Assembly: GCA_016290335.1 (NCBI GenBank)
Contig: JAEETM010000023.1
Location: 1 to 47,218, forward strand
DNA length: 47,218 bases
Source: Treponema sp.
GTDB lineage: Bacteria; Spirochaetota; Spirochaetia; Treponematales; Treponemataceae
Direction: 5' to 3'
Shown here one piece after another: positions 15,879 through 24,096 of the stretch (within the stretch, counting starts at the first letter, position 1; each line of letters starts with the position of its first letter). The notes below the pieces were generated by a model. That model made no database searches. It saw only the letters and a program-made list of their open reading frames with translations, and had not been told where the DNA came from. The position numbers and the translations under genes are program-made.

Positions 15879-17800
15879 ATTATATTTATAGATTCGATAT
15901 AGCTGCAATTATTATTTCTATTTGTGTCTTTGTAAGCTTTTATAGGGAAAGAACTGTTAAAACAAAGTTTGTAAGAGCTTTTACAATTATTTTCTTTTTG
16001 ATTTTAATGGTAAACGTAACGGATTTAACCTGTATCCTTATGCTTATGAATCCTCAGAAATATCCATTGGCTCTTCTTTATTTTGCTAAAATCTTTTACC
16101 AAATATTTTATCATAGTGCTCCAATCTGCTTCTTTTTATGGATGTATTATGGAACTCAAACAGAAAAAAACAGCTACAGCAAAAAACAGCAGATAATAAT
16201 TGGTATTCCATATTTATTCAGTCTGCTGATGATTTTTACAACTGTTTTTACACATGCAATTTTGTATTTTGATGAACAAAAAGTATATCATCATGGAAAG
16301 CTTATATTTATTCTTTATGGAGAAGCTGCCTTTTATTTGATATTTGGAGTAATTAGGGTTATAAAAAATAGAAAAGTAATGACTCCAACTACAAGGCGAA
16401 CAATTTACTTTTATTCCTTGTTATGTTTGCTGGGAGTTATTGTTCAGGTTATAAAACCAACCTGGCGAATTACAGGTTTTGCTCTTGTTGTTTCTGTTTT
16501 GCTTGGTTACTTTACGCTTGATAATCCTTCCGATTACATTGATAAAGAATTAAACTTAATGAATCGAAAGGGATTGCTTACAAACCTGAACAGAATGGCA
16601 TTTACAGATAATCATCTTGAATTAATAAGCTTGAAAATTGAAGGCTTAAAAAACATAAGGGAAGTTCTGGGACGAGAAAATCAGATAATTTTGCTGCAAA
16701 GCATTGTGGAATACTTAAAATCCAGCTTTGGGTATAAAAACCTGTACAGAATTGCTGATGATATTTTTGTTGCGCAGCTGGAAGTGGATCATGAGCAGAG
16801 GCTCAGACAGCTGCTTGAACTGCAGAAAAGGTTTAAGGAATCGTTTAAGTGTGGAAATAATGATATTAGGGTTGATATCCTTATAAATCTTATTAATTAT
16901 CCGGAAGATTCAAAAAATGTAATGGAAATTGTAGACTTTCTGGAAAATGCTTTTTCTGACAGTGTATTTTCTGAAAAAAATAACATTCATTATGTAAACA
17001 GGACTATTATTGAAAGGCGCCACAGAAAAAATCATATTGCAGAGCTTATGGAAAAGGCTTTGCTGGAAGATTCAAAAGGCTACCTTAAGATTGTGTACCA
17101 GCCGATTTATTCGGTAAGGCTGCATAAGTTTGATGTTGTAGAAGCGCTTGTTCGTCTTTATGATCCTGAGCTTGGCGAAATTATGCCAGAAGAGTTTATT
17201 CCAATTGCAGAAGAAAGCGGCCTGATTTTAAGACTTGGAAACTATGTTCTCAGAAAGGTCTGCGAGTTTGTAACAAAGAATGCTCTTTCTGAACATGGTG
17301 TAGAACATATAAGCATAAATCTTTCGATTGTTCAGTGTCTGCAGGAAAATCTTTATGAACAGCTTTCGGAAGTAATAGACGATTATTCAATCAATTTCCA
17401 GTATATTTATTTTGAAATTACGGAATCTGTAACAAAGCTTTCTAACGAAATCATTAAGGATAATATGATTAAGTTTAAGAATAAAAACATAAGCTTTATT
17501 ATGGACTGCTATGGAAATCAGAATACTAATCTGGTTGATCTGGTAGAGTATCCTTTTACGGTTGTAAAAATTGACAGAAACTTTGCCTGGTATGCTATGG
17601 AAAACGAAAAGGCTAAAAAGATTCTGGAAGAAATGATTATTATGCTTAAGTCTGTAAAGAAGAAGGTTGTTGTTGTGGGTATAGAAACGCCGGAACAGGC
17701 TGCAGCGTTTACAAAAATGGGCAGCGATTACCTTCAGGGATTCTATTTTTCGAAACCGCTGCCACCAGAAGAGTTTATTGCCTTCATAAAGAAGCTGTAG
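15875..17800 (+). CDS. 7-TM membrane protein with degenerate GGDEF and EAL domains (paralogue B)
   Basis: Same architecture and nearly the same length as the preceding gene (641 against 642 residues), clearly a tandem duplicate that has diverged. The GGDEF position reads ADDIF (about 293). In the EAL domain EALVR (about 421), SINLS, YFEITES, VKIDR and YLQGFYF are kept. DDFGTG is DCYGNQ (about 543), and the Glu of AEGVE is Val (VVVVGIE). Phosphodiesterase activity is therefore doubtful, but the lost residues differ from paralogue A, so a heterodimer could in principle combine features. The ATG overlaps the upstream stop by 4 bases. The stop TAG is directly followed by a palindromic element. 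Confidence 0.85.
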   Translation: MNYIYRFDIAAIIISICVFVSFYRERTVKTKFVRAFTIIFFLILMVNVTDLTCILMLMNPQKYPLALLYFAKIFYQIFYHSAPICFFLWMYYGTQTEKNSYSKKQQIIIGIPYLFSLLMIFTTVFTHAILYFDEQKVYHHGKLIFILYGEAAFYLIFGVIRVIKNRKVMTPTTRRTIYFYSLLCLLGVIVQVIKPTWRITGFALVVSVLLGYFTLDNPSDYIDKELNLMNRKGLLTNLNRMAFTDNHLELISLKIEGLKNIREVLGRENQIILLQSIVEYLKSSFGYKNLYRIADDIFVAQLEVDHEQRLRQLLELQKRFKESFKCGNNDIRVDILINLINYPEDSKNVMEIVDFLENAFSDSVFSEKNNIHYVNRTIIERRHRKNHIAELMEKALLEDSKGYLKIVYQPIYSVRLHKFDVVEALVRLYDPELGEIMPEEFIPIAEESGLILRLGNYVLRKVCEFVTKNALSEHGVEHISINLSIVQCLQENLYEQLSEVIDDYSINFQYIYFEITESVTKLSNEIIKDNMIKFKNKNISFIMDCYGNQNTNLVDLVEYPFTVVKIDRNFAWYAMENEKAKKILEEMIIMLKSVKKKVVVVGIETPEQAAAFTKMGSDYLQGFYFSKPLPPEEFIAFIKKL

Positions 17801-17868
17801 AGATTGTCGGGTCAAGCCCGACAATGACAGAATTAAAAATGTCATTCCCGTGCTTGACACGGGAATCT
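17801..17868. repeat. inverted pair of palindromic elements between convergent genes
   Basis: Unit 17801-17829 (AGATTGTCGGG-TCAAG-CCCGACAATGACA) begins on the base after the TAG of the upstream gene. Unit 17840-17868 is inverted (TGTCATTCCCG…GGGAATCT) and its AGATT end lies 4 nt after the stop of the minus-strand S41 gene. The first unit is identical to the inverted unit in mod (1943-1915). Confidence 0.85.
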
Positions 17869-17872
17869 CTTG

Positions 17873-19441
17873 CTATAATTGCTTCTTTCCGAGGTCTTTT
17901 AGGGTTTCTTTAAGCTGGGTGTCGCCGGTAAGCTCAACCAGGGTTGAAAGGATGGTGTCGTTTGTGGCCCAGTAGTCTGGGAAAAAGCCCATGCCTTCGC
18001 CCTTCCAGTTAGGAATTGCCTGGAGGGCAGGAGCTTCGCCAAAGTAAATACCGGTACTAGTATAAAGACCCGAGTTTGGCAGATAATTTCCAAGCATTCC
18101 TCCATATTTTATACCACCCCAGGTATTTTCTCCAACTAATGTTACGTTTATCCCCTTTTCTTTTAATAGATAAGTCATTTCTGTACCAAACTCTGCGGCA
18201 GAACCAGAACCTCTATTTATAAGAACATATACATTTCCTTTAAAATCTGGCTCAGGAAGCTCATCGAAAGAAGAGGCATAATCCATCATCTTTATGTGCT
18301 TACGGATTGGCCGAAATTGCATTGAACGCCAGTATTTCTTATAATAATCTTTTGATTCTGGAGTAAACTGTTCAAAGTCATTTTTATAATTTTTTGTATA
18401 CCATTGTTTTTCTCTCTGCATAACAAAAGGAGAAATAAGTCTTGTACAATCTTTAGAAACTTCGTTCAATAGTTTTGCATTTATATTAGCGGTAAAATCC
18501 TTATCTGTGTGATTATAATAGTAAGCAGTTGTAAGCATTTTAGCAGGAAACTGCATATATCCGCCCGGATTGCTGCGTAAATCAAAAATTAGGTTAGATT
18601 TACCTTTTGCCTGTTCAGCAATCTTTTTTATAAAATTATCCCAGGCATAGGAAAAATTGTCGTTTACATCAGAAATACCATAAGCCATAGAGCAATCGCC
18701 AAGAGACATATACAAGGTATTCTTGGTTGATTGTACACCAGTCCAATAATTTTGAGATGGAATTATTTTTTCAGTTTTTGCTGGAACGCTAATTTTTTCT
18801 CCGTTTATGGATATTACAGCAGATTTTATATTGAGCTTTGTCATTACGCCAAAACGGTAGCTTTCACCATCTTCTGTAATAAAATTGTAGATATTGTTTT
18901 CAGTACCGGTATATTCATCACCAGCTTTTATTGTATCAACATCAGATTTGCTTACAATATATTTTCCATCCTGTTTTTCAAAATAAATATTTGAATAATA
19001 AAGACAAACAGAATCCTTTAAATTACCTGTAAGATAAATATGCTGGTCGGTATTCGGAAGCTTTTTTGCCATTGTTGTAGTAATTACATTTGAAAGAACA
19101 CTTCTTTCTACAAGGCCAGAATGAAGCTGTCTGGAATCCCAGGCCTTGTTGTAGATTTCTTCAATAGTGCCGTCAAGGTCGAAGCCCATTTGAATTGCTT
19201 CATCAATACCAGCATAACAGGTGTAGATAATGTATTTAAGCATATCACAGTCTTCGCGAAGTTCCTGCTGGGTAATCAACACCTTATTCTTTACGCTGTA
19301 ATTTACATTTTTGTATTCTACAAGTTCTTCGCCTTCAACTTTGGTGGAAGCACAGGAGAAAAACAGGGAGCAGAAAAGCAGGAGGGAAATTATTGCAAAA
19401 AAAGGGCTGTATTTAAAAGAATATTTCTTTTCTCTCTTCAT
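17873..19441 (-). CDS. S41-family peptidase-like lipoprotein
   Basis: A 522-residue exported lipoprotein: basic start, hydrophobic core and the lipobox LFFSC with Cys30, a relaxed spirochaete form. The C-terminal half carries the tail-specific protease (S41) fold: LIFDLRSNPGGYMQFP, VYVLINRGSGSAAEFGTEM (putative nucleophile Ser about 414) and VGENTWGGIKYGG with a Lys in the place expected for the catalytic base. No PDZ domain is evident. The substrate is unknown; the location would be the periplasmic face or outer surface. The start is set by AAAGGAG in good spacing on its strand. It follows the DUF4932-like gene by 20 nt in the same direction and probably shares its promoter. Confidence 0.85.
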   Translation of the reverse strand: MKREKKYSFKYSPFFAIISLLLFCSLFFSCASTKVEGEELVEYKNVNYSVKNKVLITQQELREDCDMLKYIIYTCYAGIDEAIQMGFDLDGTIEEIYNKAWDSRQLHSGLVERSVLSNVITTTMAKKLPNTDQHIYLTGNLKDSVCLYYSNIYFEKQDGKYIVSKSDVDTIKAGDEYTGTENNIYNFITEDGESYRFGVMTKLNIKSAVISINGEKISVPAKTEKIIPSQNYWTGVQSTKNTLYMSLGDCSMAYGISDVNDNFSYAWDNFIKKIAEQAKGKSNLIFDLRSNPGGYMQFPAKMLTTAYYYNHTDKDFTANINAKLLNEVSKDCTRLISPFVMQREKQWYTKNYKNDFEQFTPESKDYYKKYWRSMQFRPIRKHIKMMDYASSFDELPEPDFKGNVYVLINRGSGSAAEFGTEMTYLLKEKGINVTLVGENTWGGIKYGGMLGNYLPNSGLYTSTGIYFGEAPALQAIPNWKGEGMGFFPDYWATNDTILSTLVELTGDTQLKETLKDLGKKQL

Positions 19442-19461
19442 TTGGTACTCCTTTTTTATTC

Positions 19462-20616
19462 TTATTCAAAAGAAATTGAGTTTATTAAATCAACAATTTG
19501 TGGGAAAAACTCTTCAAAAGTAGGATACTTATCGCGGTTATTAACATATTCATGTGTAAGGTCAACTAATTGATAATACCATTCTGCAGAAAAAGTTTTT
19601 TCACCTTCAGAAAAAGCTGTTTCATAAGCATTTGTAATTTCTTTCTTTTCTGCGGCTTCTATGAAAATCGGTGAACGTAAATACTCCATGGCAACAAAAT
19701 TACTCATAACGCTTACGAATAAATCTTTGTTTACAGATTTTCTTAATTCCTTTTCATATTTCTTATAGTCATCAGGGTACATTCTTTTTCCCATATCTAA
19801 AATAAGAGCAGTAAAATTGTCTTTTACCTTATCCCAGTTGGCATCGGCATATCCTTGAATAAAATTAGATAAATATGTAAGCAGCATGGGTAAAAGGCCG
19901 CAACCTGGATAAACTGTTGTGTAAGAAGTAAGTTTTCCTTCACGATCTTTTACAATATCAAAAGCCATATAGAGTGGGCAAATCCGGTTTACAGAAATAA
20001 CTTGTTTATCAAAGGTTTTTTTACCAAAAAAGTCATCAACCCAATTCTGCATGGCATAATCTTCGTAATCTTTATAAAAATATCCTACGCTGGCAAGTAA
20101 ATCGCCTCTGTTCAAAATAAGAAGACGAGGATAATTTGATTTGATTACAAAGTCGTGTACATTGGTAATAAACTTGTAAATCTCGTTAGTTTTGATTTTT
20201 TTCCAGTTTTCCAGGAGTGTGTCCGGGTATGGGTCAAAGTCAATTACAGTTCCGCTAAAGTCTGGTTTGATATGATAAGCAAGGGAAATCATAGAAGCAG
20301 CATCAATTCCGCGGTCTTTAAAGGTTTTTGCTGTTAAAACAACTTTTTCATCTTTATATTTTGAAAAATATGAATCTATTTGCGTTGTGTAGGTTGCTTC
20401 GCCCTGATAATAATTGGTAAAACCTTCATAACCGGCAAGTCGGCAGATAATTCCAATTACTTCCAGGCGGGGGTCAGAAATAACTTCGATATAGTCATTT
20501 TTCTGAACAATGGGGTCAATCTGGATTGGTTCAAGGTTGAGAGTTTTTTTTGGAGCGGCAAAAAGGCTTCCAAAAAACAGGCTTGTAAGTAGGGCGGTTG
20601 TTAACAATTTTTTCAT
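19462..20616 (-). CDS. exported DUF4932-like protein
   Basis: A 384-residue protein with a clear signal peptide (MKKLLTTALLTSLFFGSLFA, cleavage before APKK). The mature part begins with VISDPRLEVIGIICRLAGYEGFTNYY, then a helical region with IDSYFSKYKDEKVVLTAKTF and RGIDAASMISLAYHI. This pattern matches my recollection of DUF4932 proteins, which have a peptidase-like appearance but no established activity, so no catalytic site is assigned. AAGGAGA precedes the start by 8 nt. The promoter at 20655-20683 (minus) reads toward it and is backed by a 10-bp-phased repeat array. Confidence 0.7.
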   Translation of the reverse strand: MKKLLTTALLTSLFFGSLFAAPKKTLNLEPIQIDPIVQKNDYIEVISDPRLEVIGIICRLAGYEGFTNYYQGEATYTTQIDSYFSKYKDEKVVLTAKTFKDRGIDAASMISLAYHIKPDFSGTVIDFDPYPDTLLENWKKIKTNEIYKFITNVHDFVIKSNYPRLLILNRGDLLASVGYFYKDYEDYAMQNWVDDFFGKKTFDKQVISVNRICPLYMAFDIVKDREGKLTSYTTVYPGCGLLPMLLTYLSNFIQGYADANWDKVKDNFTALILDMGKRMYPDDYKKYEKELRKSVNKDLFVSVMSNFVAMEYLRSPIFIEAAEKKEITNAYETAFSEGEKTFSAEWYYQLVDLTHEYVNNRDKYPTFEEFFPQIVDLINSISFE

Positions 20617-20654
20617 AATAAGGGTCTCCTTGTGTTTATTTTTAGGCTAAGTTT

Positions 20655-20683
20655 AATATAATGATGATTTTTTCTAAAGGCAA
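20655..20683 (-). promoter_or_regulatory. promoter of the DUF4932-S41 operon
   Basis: Minus strand: TTGCCT (20683-20678), 17-bp spacer, TATATT (20660-20655). It lies 39 nt from the start codon and is immediately preceded by the CAAA array. Confidence 0.6.
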
Positions 20684-20684
20684 T

Positions 20685-20757
20685 GGTGACTTTTGTTACT
20701 TTTGGTCACATTTGGGGTAACTTTGGTTACTTTTGATTATTTTTGGGGAACTTTGGT
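20685..20757 (-). promoter_or_regulatory. seven-copy array phased at 10 bp, likely activator or repressor site
   Basis: On the minus strand CAAA cores start at 20755, 20745, 20735, 20725, 20714, 20704 and 20695, with steps of 10, 10, 10, 11, 10 and 9 bp. Most match CAAA(A)GTnAC. One repeat per helical turn places all copies on one DNA face. The array ends directly at the -35 of the DUF4932 promoter, with the proC promoter on the other side. Confidence 0.6.
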
Positions 20758-20762
20758 GCGCA

Positions 20763-20791
20763 TTGAAAAAATAGGGAAAAATCAATATTAT
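20763..20791 (+). promoter_or_regulatory. proC promoter
   Basis: TTGAAA (20763-20768), 17-bp spacer, TATTAT (20786-20791), adjacent to the CAAA array and diverging from the DUF4932 promoter. Confidence 0.65.
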
Positions 20792-20805
20792 TTTATTGTA
20801 AAAAA

Positions 20806-20834
20806 TGTCATATTCGGACTTGATTCGAATATCT
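20806..20834 (-). repeat. solo palindromic element in the proC leader
   Basis: TGTCATATTCGG-ACTTGA-TTCGAATATCT, an inverted-orientation copy with one mismatch in the stem. It lies between the proC -10 and its ribosome binding site, so it would fold in the 5' leader. Confidence 0.7.
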
Positions 20835-20854
20835 TTTGACAGAACGAGGTGATT

Positions 20855-21652
20855 ATGGATTTTTCTATTGCTTGTATTGGAACTGGTGCTATGGGCGGCG
20901 CAATTATGAGGGCTGTCTGCAAAAAATATGATGTTAAAAAGATTAAGGTGACTGATAAAAATGGCGCGATGGGGCAGAAGTTTGCGGCTGAAAACGGTTG
21001 TACTTTTGTTTCAACTAATGCCGAAGCCATAAAGGATTCAAAATATATTTTTCTTGCTGTAAAACCGCAGTTTTTGGGCGATGTTTTTGCAGAAATTGCA
21101 GATTTAATTTCGCCGGATTCTGTTGTAATTTCTATGGCGGCTGGTGTAAAGCTTGAAAAGCTGGAAGCTTGGGCGCCAAAGGCTCGTTTTGTAAGAATGA
21201 TGCCGAATGTCTGTGCTCAGATTGGCGAGGCAATGACTGCCGTAACTTATAAAAGCAACATTACTGATGAAGAAGCAGCTGCTGTAAAGGAAATACTCAG
21301 TTCTGCGGGAAAGGTTGAGCAGGTTCTGGAAAAGCTTATGGATTGTGTAACGGCTGTTAGCGGTTCGGGACCGGCTTTTGTGTTTATGTTTATAGAAGCG
21401 CTTGCTGATGCGGCTGTTCGCTGTGGAATGCCAAGAAACCAGGCTTATACTTATGCTGCACAGACAGTTTACGGTTCGGCAGGAATGGTTTTGCAGACTG
21501 GGGCGCATCCGGCAGCTTTGAAAGATATGGTTTGTTCACCTGCAGGCACTACAATTGAAGGTGTTGCTACTCTTGAAAAAGAAGGATTCCGCAATGCAGT
21601 GATTGAAGCGGTTACCGCAGCCTGCGAAAAATCTATTGCACTGGGGAAATAA
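20855..21652 (+). CDS. proC: pyrroline-5-carboxylate reductase
   Basis: Last step of proline synthesis: NAD(P)H-dependent reduction of 1-pyrroline-5-carboxylate, in the cytoplasm. The Rossmann start IACIGTGAMGGAIMRAV (residues 5-21), FLAVKPQ, the FVRMMPNVCAQIG segment and the family signature region AVSGSGPAFVFMFIEALADAAVRCGM with later MVCSPAGTTIEGV are all present. The 265-residue length is normal. The ATG at 20855 has GAGG at 20845-20848; a GTG six bases upstream is less likely. It is followed at 28 nt by an unrelated membrane-protein gene. Confidence 0.96.
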   Translation: MDFSIACIGTGAMGGAIMRAVCKKYDVKKIKVTDKNGAMGQKFAAENGCTFVSTNAEAIKDSKYIFLAVKPQFLGDVFAEIADLISPDSVVISMAAGVKLEKLEAWAPKARFVRMMPNVCAQIGEAMTAVTYKSNITDEEAAAVKEILSSAGKVEQVLEKLMDCVTAVSGSGPAFVFMFIEALADAAVRCGMPRNQAYTYAAQTVYGSAGMVLQTGAHPAALKDMVCSPAGTTIEGVATLEKEGFRNAVIEAVTAACEKSIALGK

Positions 21653-21680
21653 GGTGCCTTTAGCTTGGGGGAAATAAATT

Positions 21681-22328
21681 ATGCTTTTATTTTTGTTTAT
21701 AGTTTTGCCATTATCTCTTGTAGTTTATTATCTGTTCAATAAAGAAAGCAAGTTTTTCTGTCCTATGCTTGTGGGTGTGCTTTGTGCCGTTTTGTTGTGC
21801 GCGTTTAAGGTGTTTTTTACCTATTCGCACAGATTGATTCCGGTTTCTTTTTCTGAAAACTTTGCGTATTACCTTTTGAATCAGAGCTGCCTTCCTGTGT
21901 GTGTGGTTTCGCTAATTTATTTTTTAATAACTAAAGACTCCTTGGAAAACAAAATCAATGCTTTTTTCCCTTTGATTTCTGCTTTTTATGCGGTTTATCT
22001 GCCGTATCTGGTTGTAAGCGGAACAACTTCTGTTTATTCCGGTTATGCTATTTTTATGAAACCGCTTGTTTTCCTTGCAATGGTTGTTCAGTGTGCGCTT
22101 TCACTCCGCTGCATTTTTGTAAGTGTAAAGTCTAAAAATGTTGTTTTTGTTGCAATTAACATTGTTCTGATTGTTGCGTATCTTGTTATTCCTGCCATTA
22201 TTGAAGCTTGGTATGCAATGAATATGAGTTTTGTTGCGGTGATTGTGCTTAGTGTTGTTTATGTGATTATTCCGGTGGTGCATTTGGTTTTGAGTAATGT
22301 GAAGAGATTATCTGGTCAAGCCGGATAA
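21681..22328 (+). CDS. hypothetical integral membrane protein
   Basis: 215 residues with about six hydrophobic segments (1-14, 23-45, 62-80, 90-112, 122-142, 150-172, 178-205) and no recognisable domain. GGGGG lies about 9 nt before the ATG. The last residues (KRLSGQAG) and the TAA are encoded by a palindromic element (22305-22333), so the native C-terminus may have been replaced. It lies 28 nt after proC, same strand, possibly cotranscribed. Confidence 0.7.
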   Translation: MLLFLFIVLPLSLVVYYLFNKESKFFCPMLVGVLCAVLLCAFKVFFTYSHRLIPVSFSENFAYYLLNQSCLPVCVVSLIYFLITKDSLENKINAFFPLISAFYAVYLPYLVVSGTTSVYSGYAIFMKPLVFLAMVVQCALSLRCIFVSVKSKNVVFVAINIVLIVAYLVIPAIIEAWYAMNMSFVAVIVLSVVYVIIPVVHLVLSNVKRLSGQAG

Positions 22329-22356
22329 TGACAATTTGGTAACTGGATAATGACAG
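22305..22356 (+). repeat. palindromic element forming a gene end, plus a partial copy
   Basis: Unit 22305-22333 (AGATTATCTGG-TCAAG-CCGGATAATGACA) supplies the last eight codons and stop of the upstream gene. A partial copy AACTGGATAATGACAG follows at 22341-22356, containing only the right arm. Confidence 0.8.
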
Positions 22357-22372
22357 ATGTACCATATAAATC

Positions 22373-22422
22373 TTGACGAAATTTCCTTTTGATATTATTA
22401 TTTTACTCGGATAAAACCGAGT
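22373..22422 (+). promoter_or_regulatory. promoter with downstream inverted repeat
   Basis: TTGACG (22373-22378), 17-bp spacer, TATTAT (22396-22401). Just downstream ACTCGG (22405-22410) and CCGAGT (22417-22422) form an inverted repeat around the expected +1, a position suited to an operator or leader hairpin. Confidence 0.65.
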
Positions 22423-22450
22423 CGAATTTACCCGAATAAAGGAGATTCTC

Positions 22451-23851
22451 ATGGCAGCAGATGAAGTATTCTTTGGCAGAGAAGAAAACATTAAGACAAT
22501 ATCTAAGTTCATTAATTCAGATAAAGATAATGCTGCATTGATTTATGGGCGCCGTCGGGTTGGTAAAACAGAATTAATAAAACACTGTCTTAGAAAAACA
22601 AATACAACTTCCATTTATTATGAATGCAAAGAGACTTCTGAGTTAAATAATGTAAAATCCTTTTCTGAAATTATAGCAGAAGTTTTAGGTCTGCCACCAT
22701 TGGCCTTTGACACCTTTGAATCAAGTCTTGGTTTTCTCTATAGGCATGCAGTTGAAAAAGAATTAATAGTTGTGATTGATGAATATCCTTATATTCGGAA
22801 AGTCATAGAAGGATTGGATAGCATAATTCAGTCCTTAATTGATAATAAAAAGTCTTCTTCTAAATTGAAGTTGATTCTTTGTGGCTCTTACGTAGAAACT
22901 ATGAAGTCTCTGCTTTCGGAAGAAAATCCTCTTTTTGGACGTTTTGATTTAGTAATGAATCTTAAGGCTATGGATTATTATGAATCAGCTCTTTTCTATA
23001 AAGATTTTAGTGATGAAGATAAAGTTCGTTTATATTCTGTTTTTGGTGGAATCCCTTATTACAACAGGCGTATAGATTCATCAAAGACTGTTAAACAGAA
23101 TATAATTGATTTGATTGCCAGCACGGACAGTCGATTTGAAAATGAAGTGCAGATGCACCTGAAATCTGAAATTTCTAAAATGCAGAATGCATACGAAGTT
23201 TTTGAAGCTTTGGCAAAGGGATTTGTCCGATTCAAAGATATTCTCTCCCAGTCACAAGTTACAAGTTCACCAACTCTGGTAGATGTTCTTGAAAAGTTAA
23301 TTAAAATGGATGTTGTTGTAAAAGAGTCACCTATTAATGATGAAAGCAACAAGAAAAAAGCCGGATATCATATTTCGGATCAGCTGACTTTGTTTTATTT
23401 CAAGTATATTTACAGAAATCTTTCCAGACTTGCAGTGATGGATCCAGATGTTTTTTATGATAAATTTATTGAACCCGATTTTGAAGAGCATTATGTACCA
23501 CAAGCGTTTGAACAGATTTGCAGACAATTTTTAATCCGTAAAAACCGTTCTGGAGAATTAGCTGATTCTTTTGAAAAGATTGGAAAGTATTGGTATGATG
23601 ATCCTGCAAATCACAGAAACGGTGAGTTTGATGTGGTTACCGAAAATGATGACAGTTATATTTTCTACGAAGCAAAGTTTCGGGAAGGTAAGTTAGACGC
23701 AAATCTTATTTGGAACGAAATTCAGCAGGTAAATAACACCGGTTTAGTTTGCAGCAAATACGGCTTTTTTTCTAAATCTGGTTATAAAGAGATTGATGAG
23801 GCCTATATGAAGCAGCTGATTCTTTATAAACTGGAAGATTTGTATTGTTAG
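22451..23851 (+). CDS. AAA ATPase with C-terminal PD-(D/E)XK-like region (archaeal-type ATPase, DUF234)
   Basis: 466 residues. FFGREENIKTISKFI leads into ALIYGRRRVGKTELIKH (Walker A, about 33-43); IVVIDEYPYI (Walker B) and ILCGSYVETM (sensor 1) follow. After a winged-helix-like middle part, the C-terminal region has GEFDVVTENDDSYIFYEAKFREGK, with D…E-x-K spacing like a nuclease-fold DUF234 domain. These ATPases are widespread in archaea and in gut bacteria, often as stand-alone genes; their job is not settled. AAAGGAG precedes the start. The gene stands alone between its own promoter and a terminator-bearing repeat. Confidence 0.85.
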   Translation: MAADEVFFGREENIKTISKFINSDKDNAALIYGRRRVGKTELIKHCLRKTNTTSIYYECKETSELNNVKSFSEIIAEVLGLPPLAFDTFESSLGFLYRHAVEKELIVVIDEYPYIRKVIEGLDSIIQSLIDNKKSSSKLKLILCGSYVETMKSLLSEENPLFGRFDLVMNLKAMDYYESALFYKDFSDEDKVRLYSVFGGIPYYNRRIDSSKTVKQNIIDLIASTDSRFENEVQMHLKSEISKMQNAYEVFEALAKGFVRFKDILSQSQVTSSPTLVDVLEKLIKMDVVVKESPINDESNKKKAGYHISDQLTLFYFKYIYRNLSRLAVMDPDVFYDKFIEPDFEEHYVPQAFEQICRQFLIRKNRSGELADSFEKIGKYWYDDPANHRNGEFDVVTENDDSYIFYEAKFREGKLDANLIWNEIQQVNNTGLVCSKYGFFSKSGYKEIDEAYMKQLILYKLEDLYC

Positions 23852-23876
23852 TGAAAAAAAATACACTTAACTATGT

Positions 23877-23971
23877 GGGGCGTTGCGGGGTAAGTCAGAG
23901 AAATAAGGTTACCCCGCAGAGGGGATAGACCGCAACGAAGTGCGGGCGTAAGGGGAGACTTCCCCTTTTTT
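23877..23971 (+). repeat. GC-rich structured repeat with terminator (family 2, copy A)
   Basis: Begins GGGGCGTTGCGGGG, contains stem GCGGGGT/ACCCCGC, then CCGCAACGAAGTGCGG, and ends with AAGGGGA…TCCCCTT and a T-run. Copy B at 37713-37792 has the same order of blocks. It is far richer in G+C than its surroundings and serves as a terminator for the ATPase gene. Confidence 0.75.
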
Positions 23972-23990
23972 AATTTTAAAAAGAAAAAAC

Positions 23991-24020
23991 TTGACAATTC
24001 TTCTATAGTGAACTTAAAAT
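23991..24020 (+). promoter_or_regulatory. promoter of the EF-G-like gene
   Basis: TTGACA (23991-23996), 18-bp spacer, TAAAAT (24015-24020). It is 76 nt before the start codon. Confidence 0.6.
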
Positions 24021-24096
24021 TATTGTATATCACTAAAAATTTTTTATCGAATTTTTGTATATAATAACCATACATGTCAAAAAGGAGACGCGTTAC

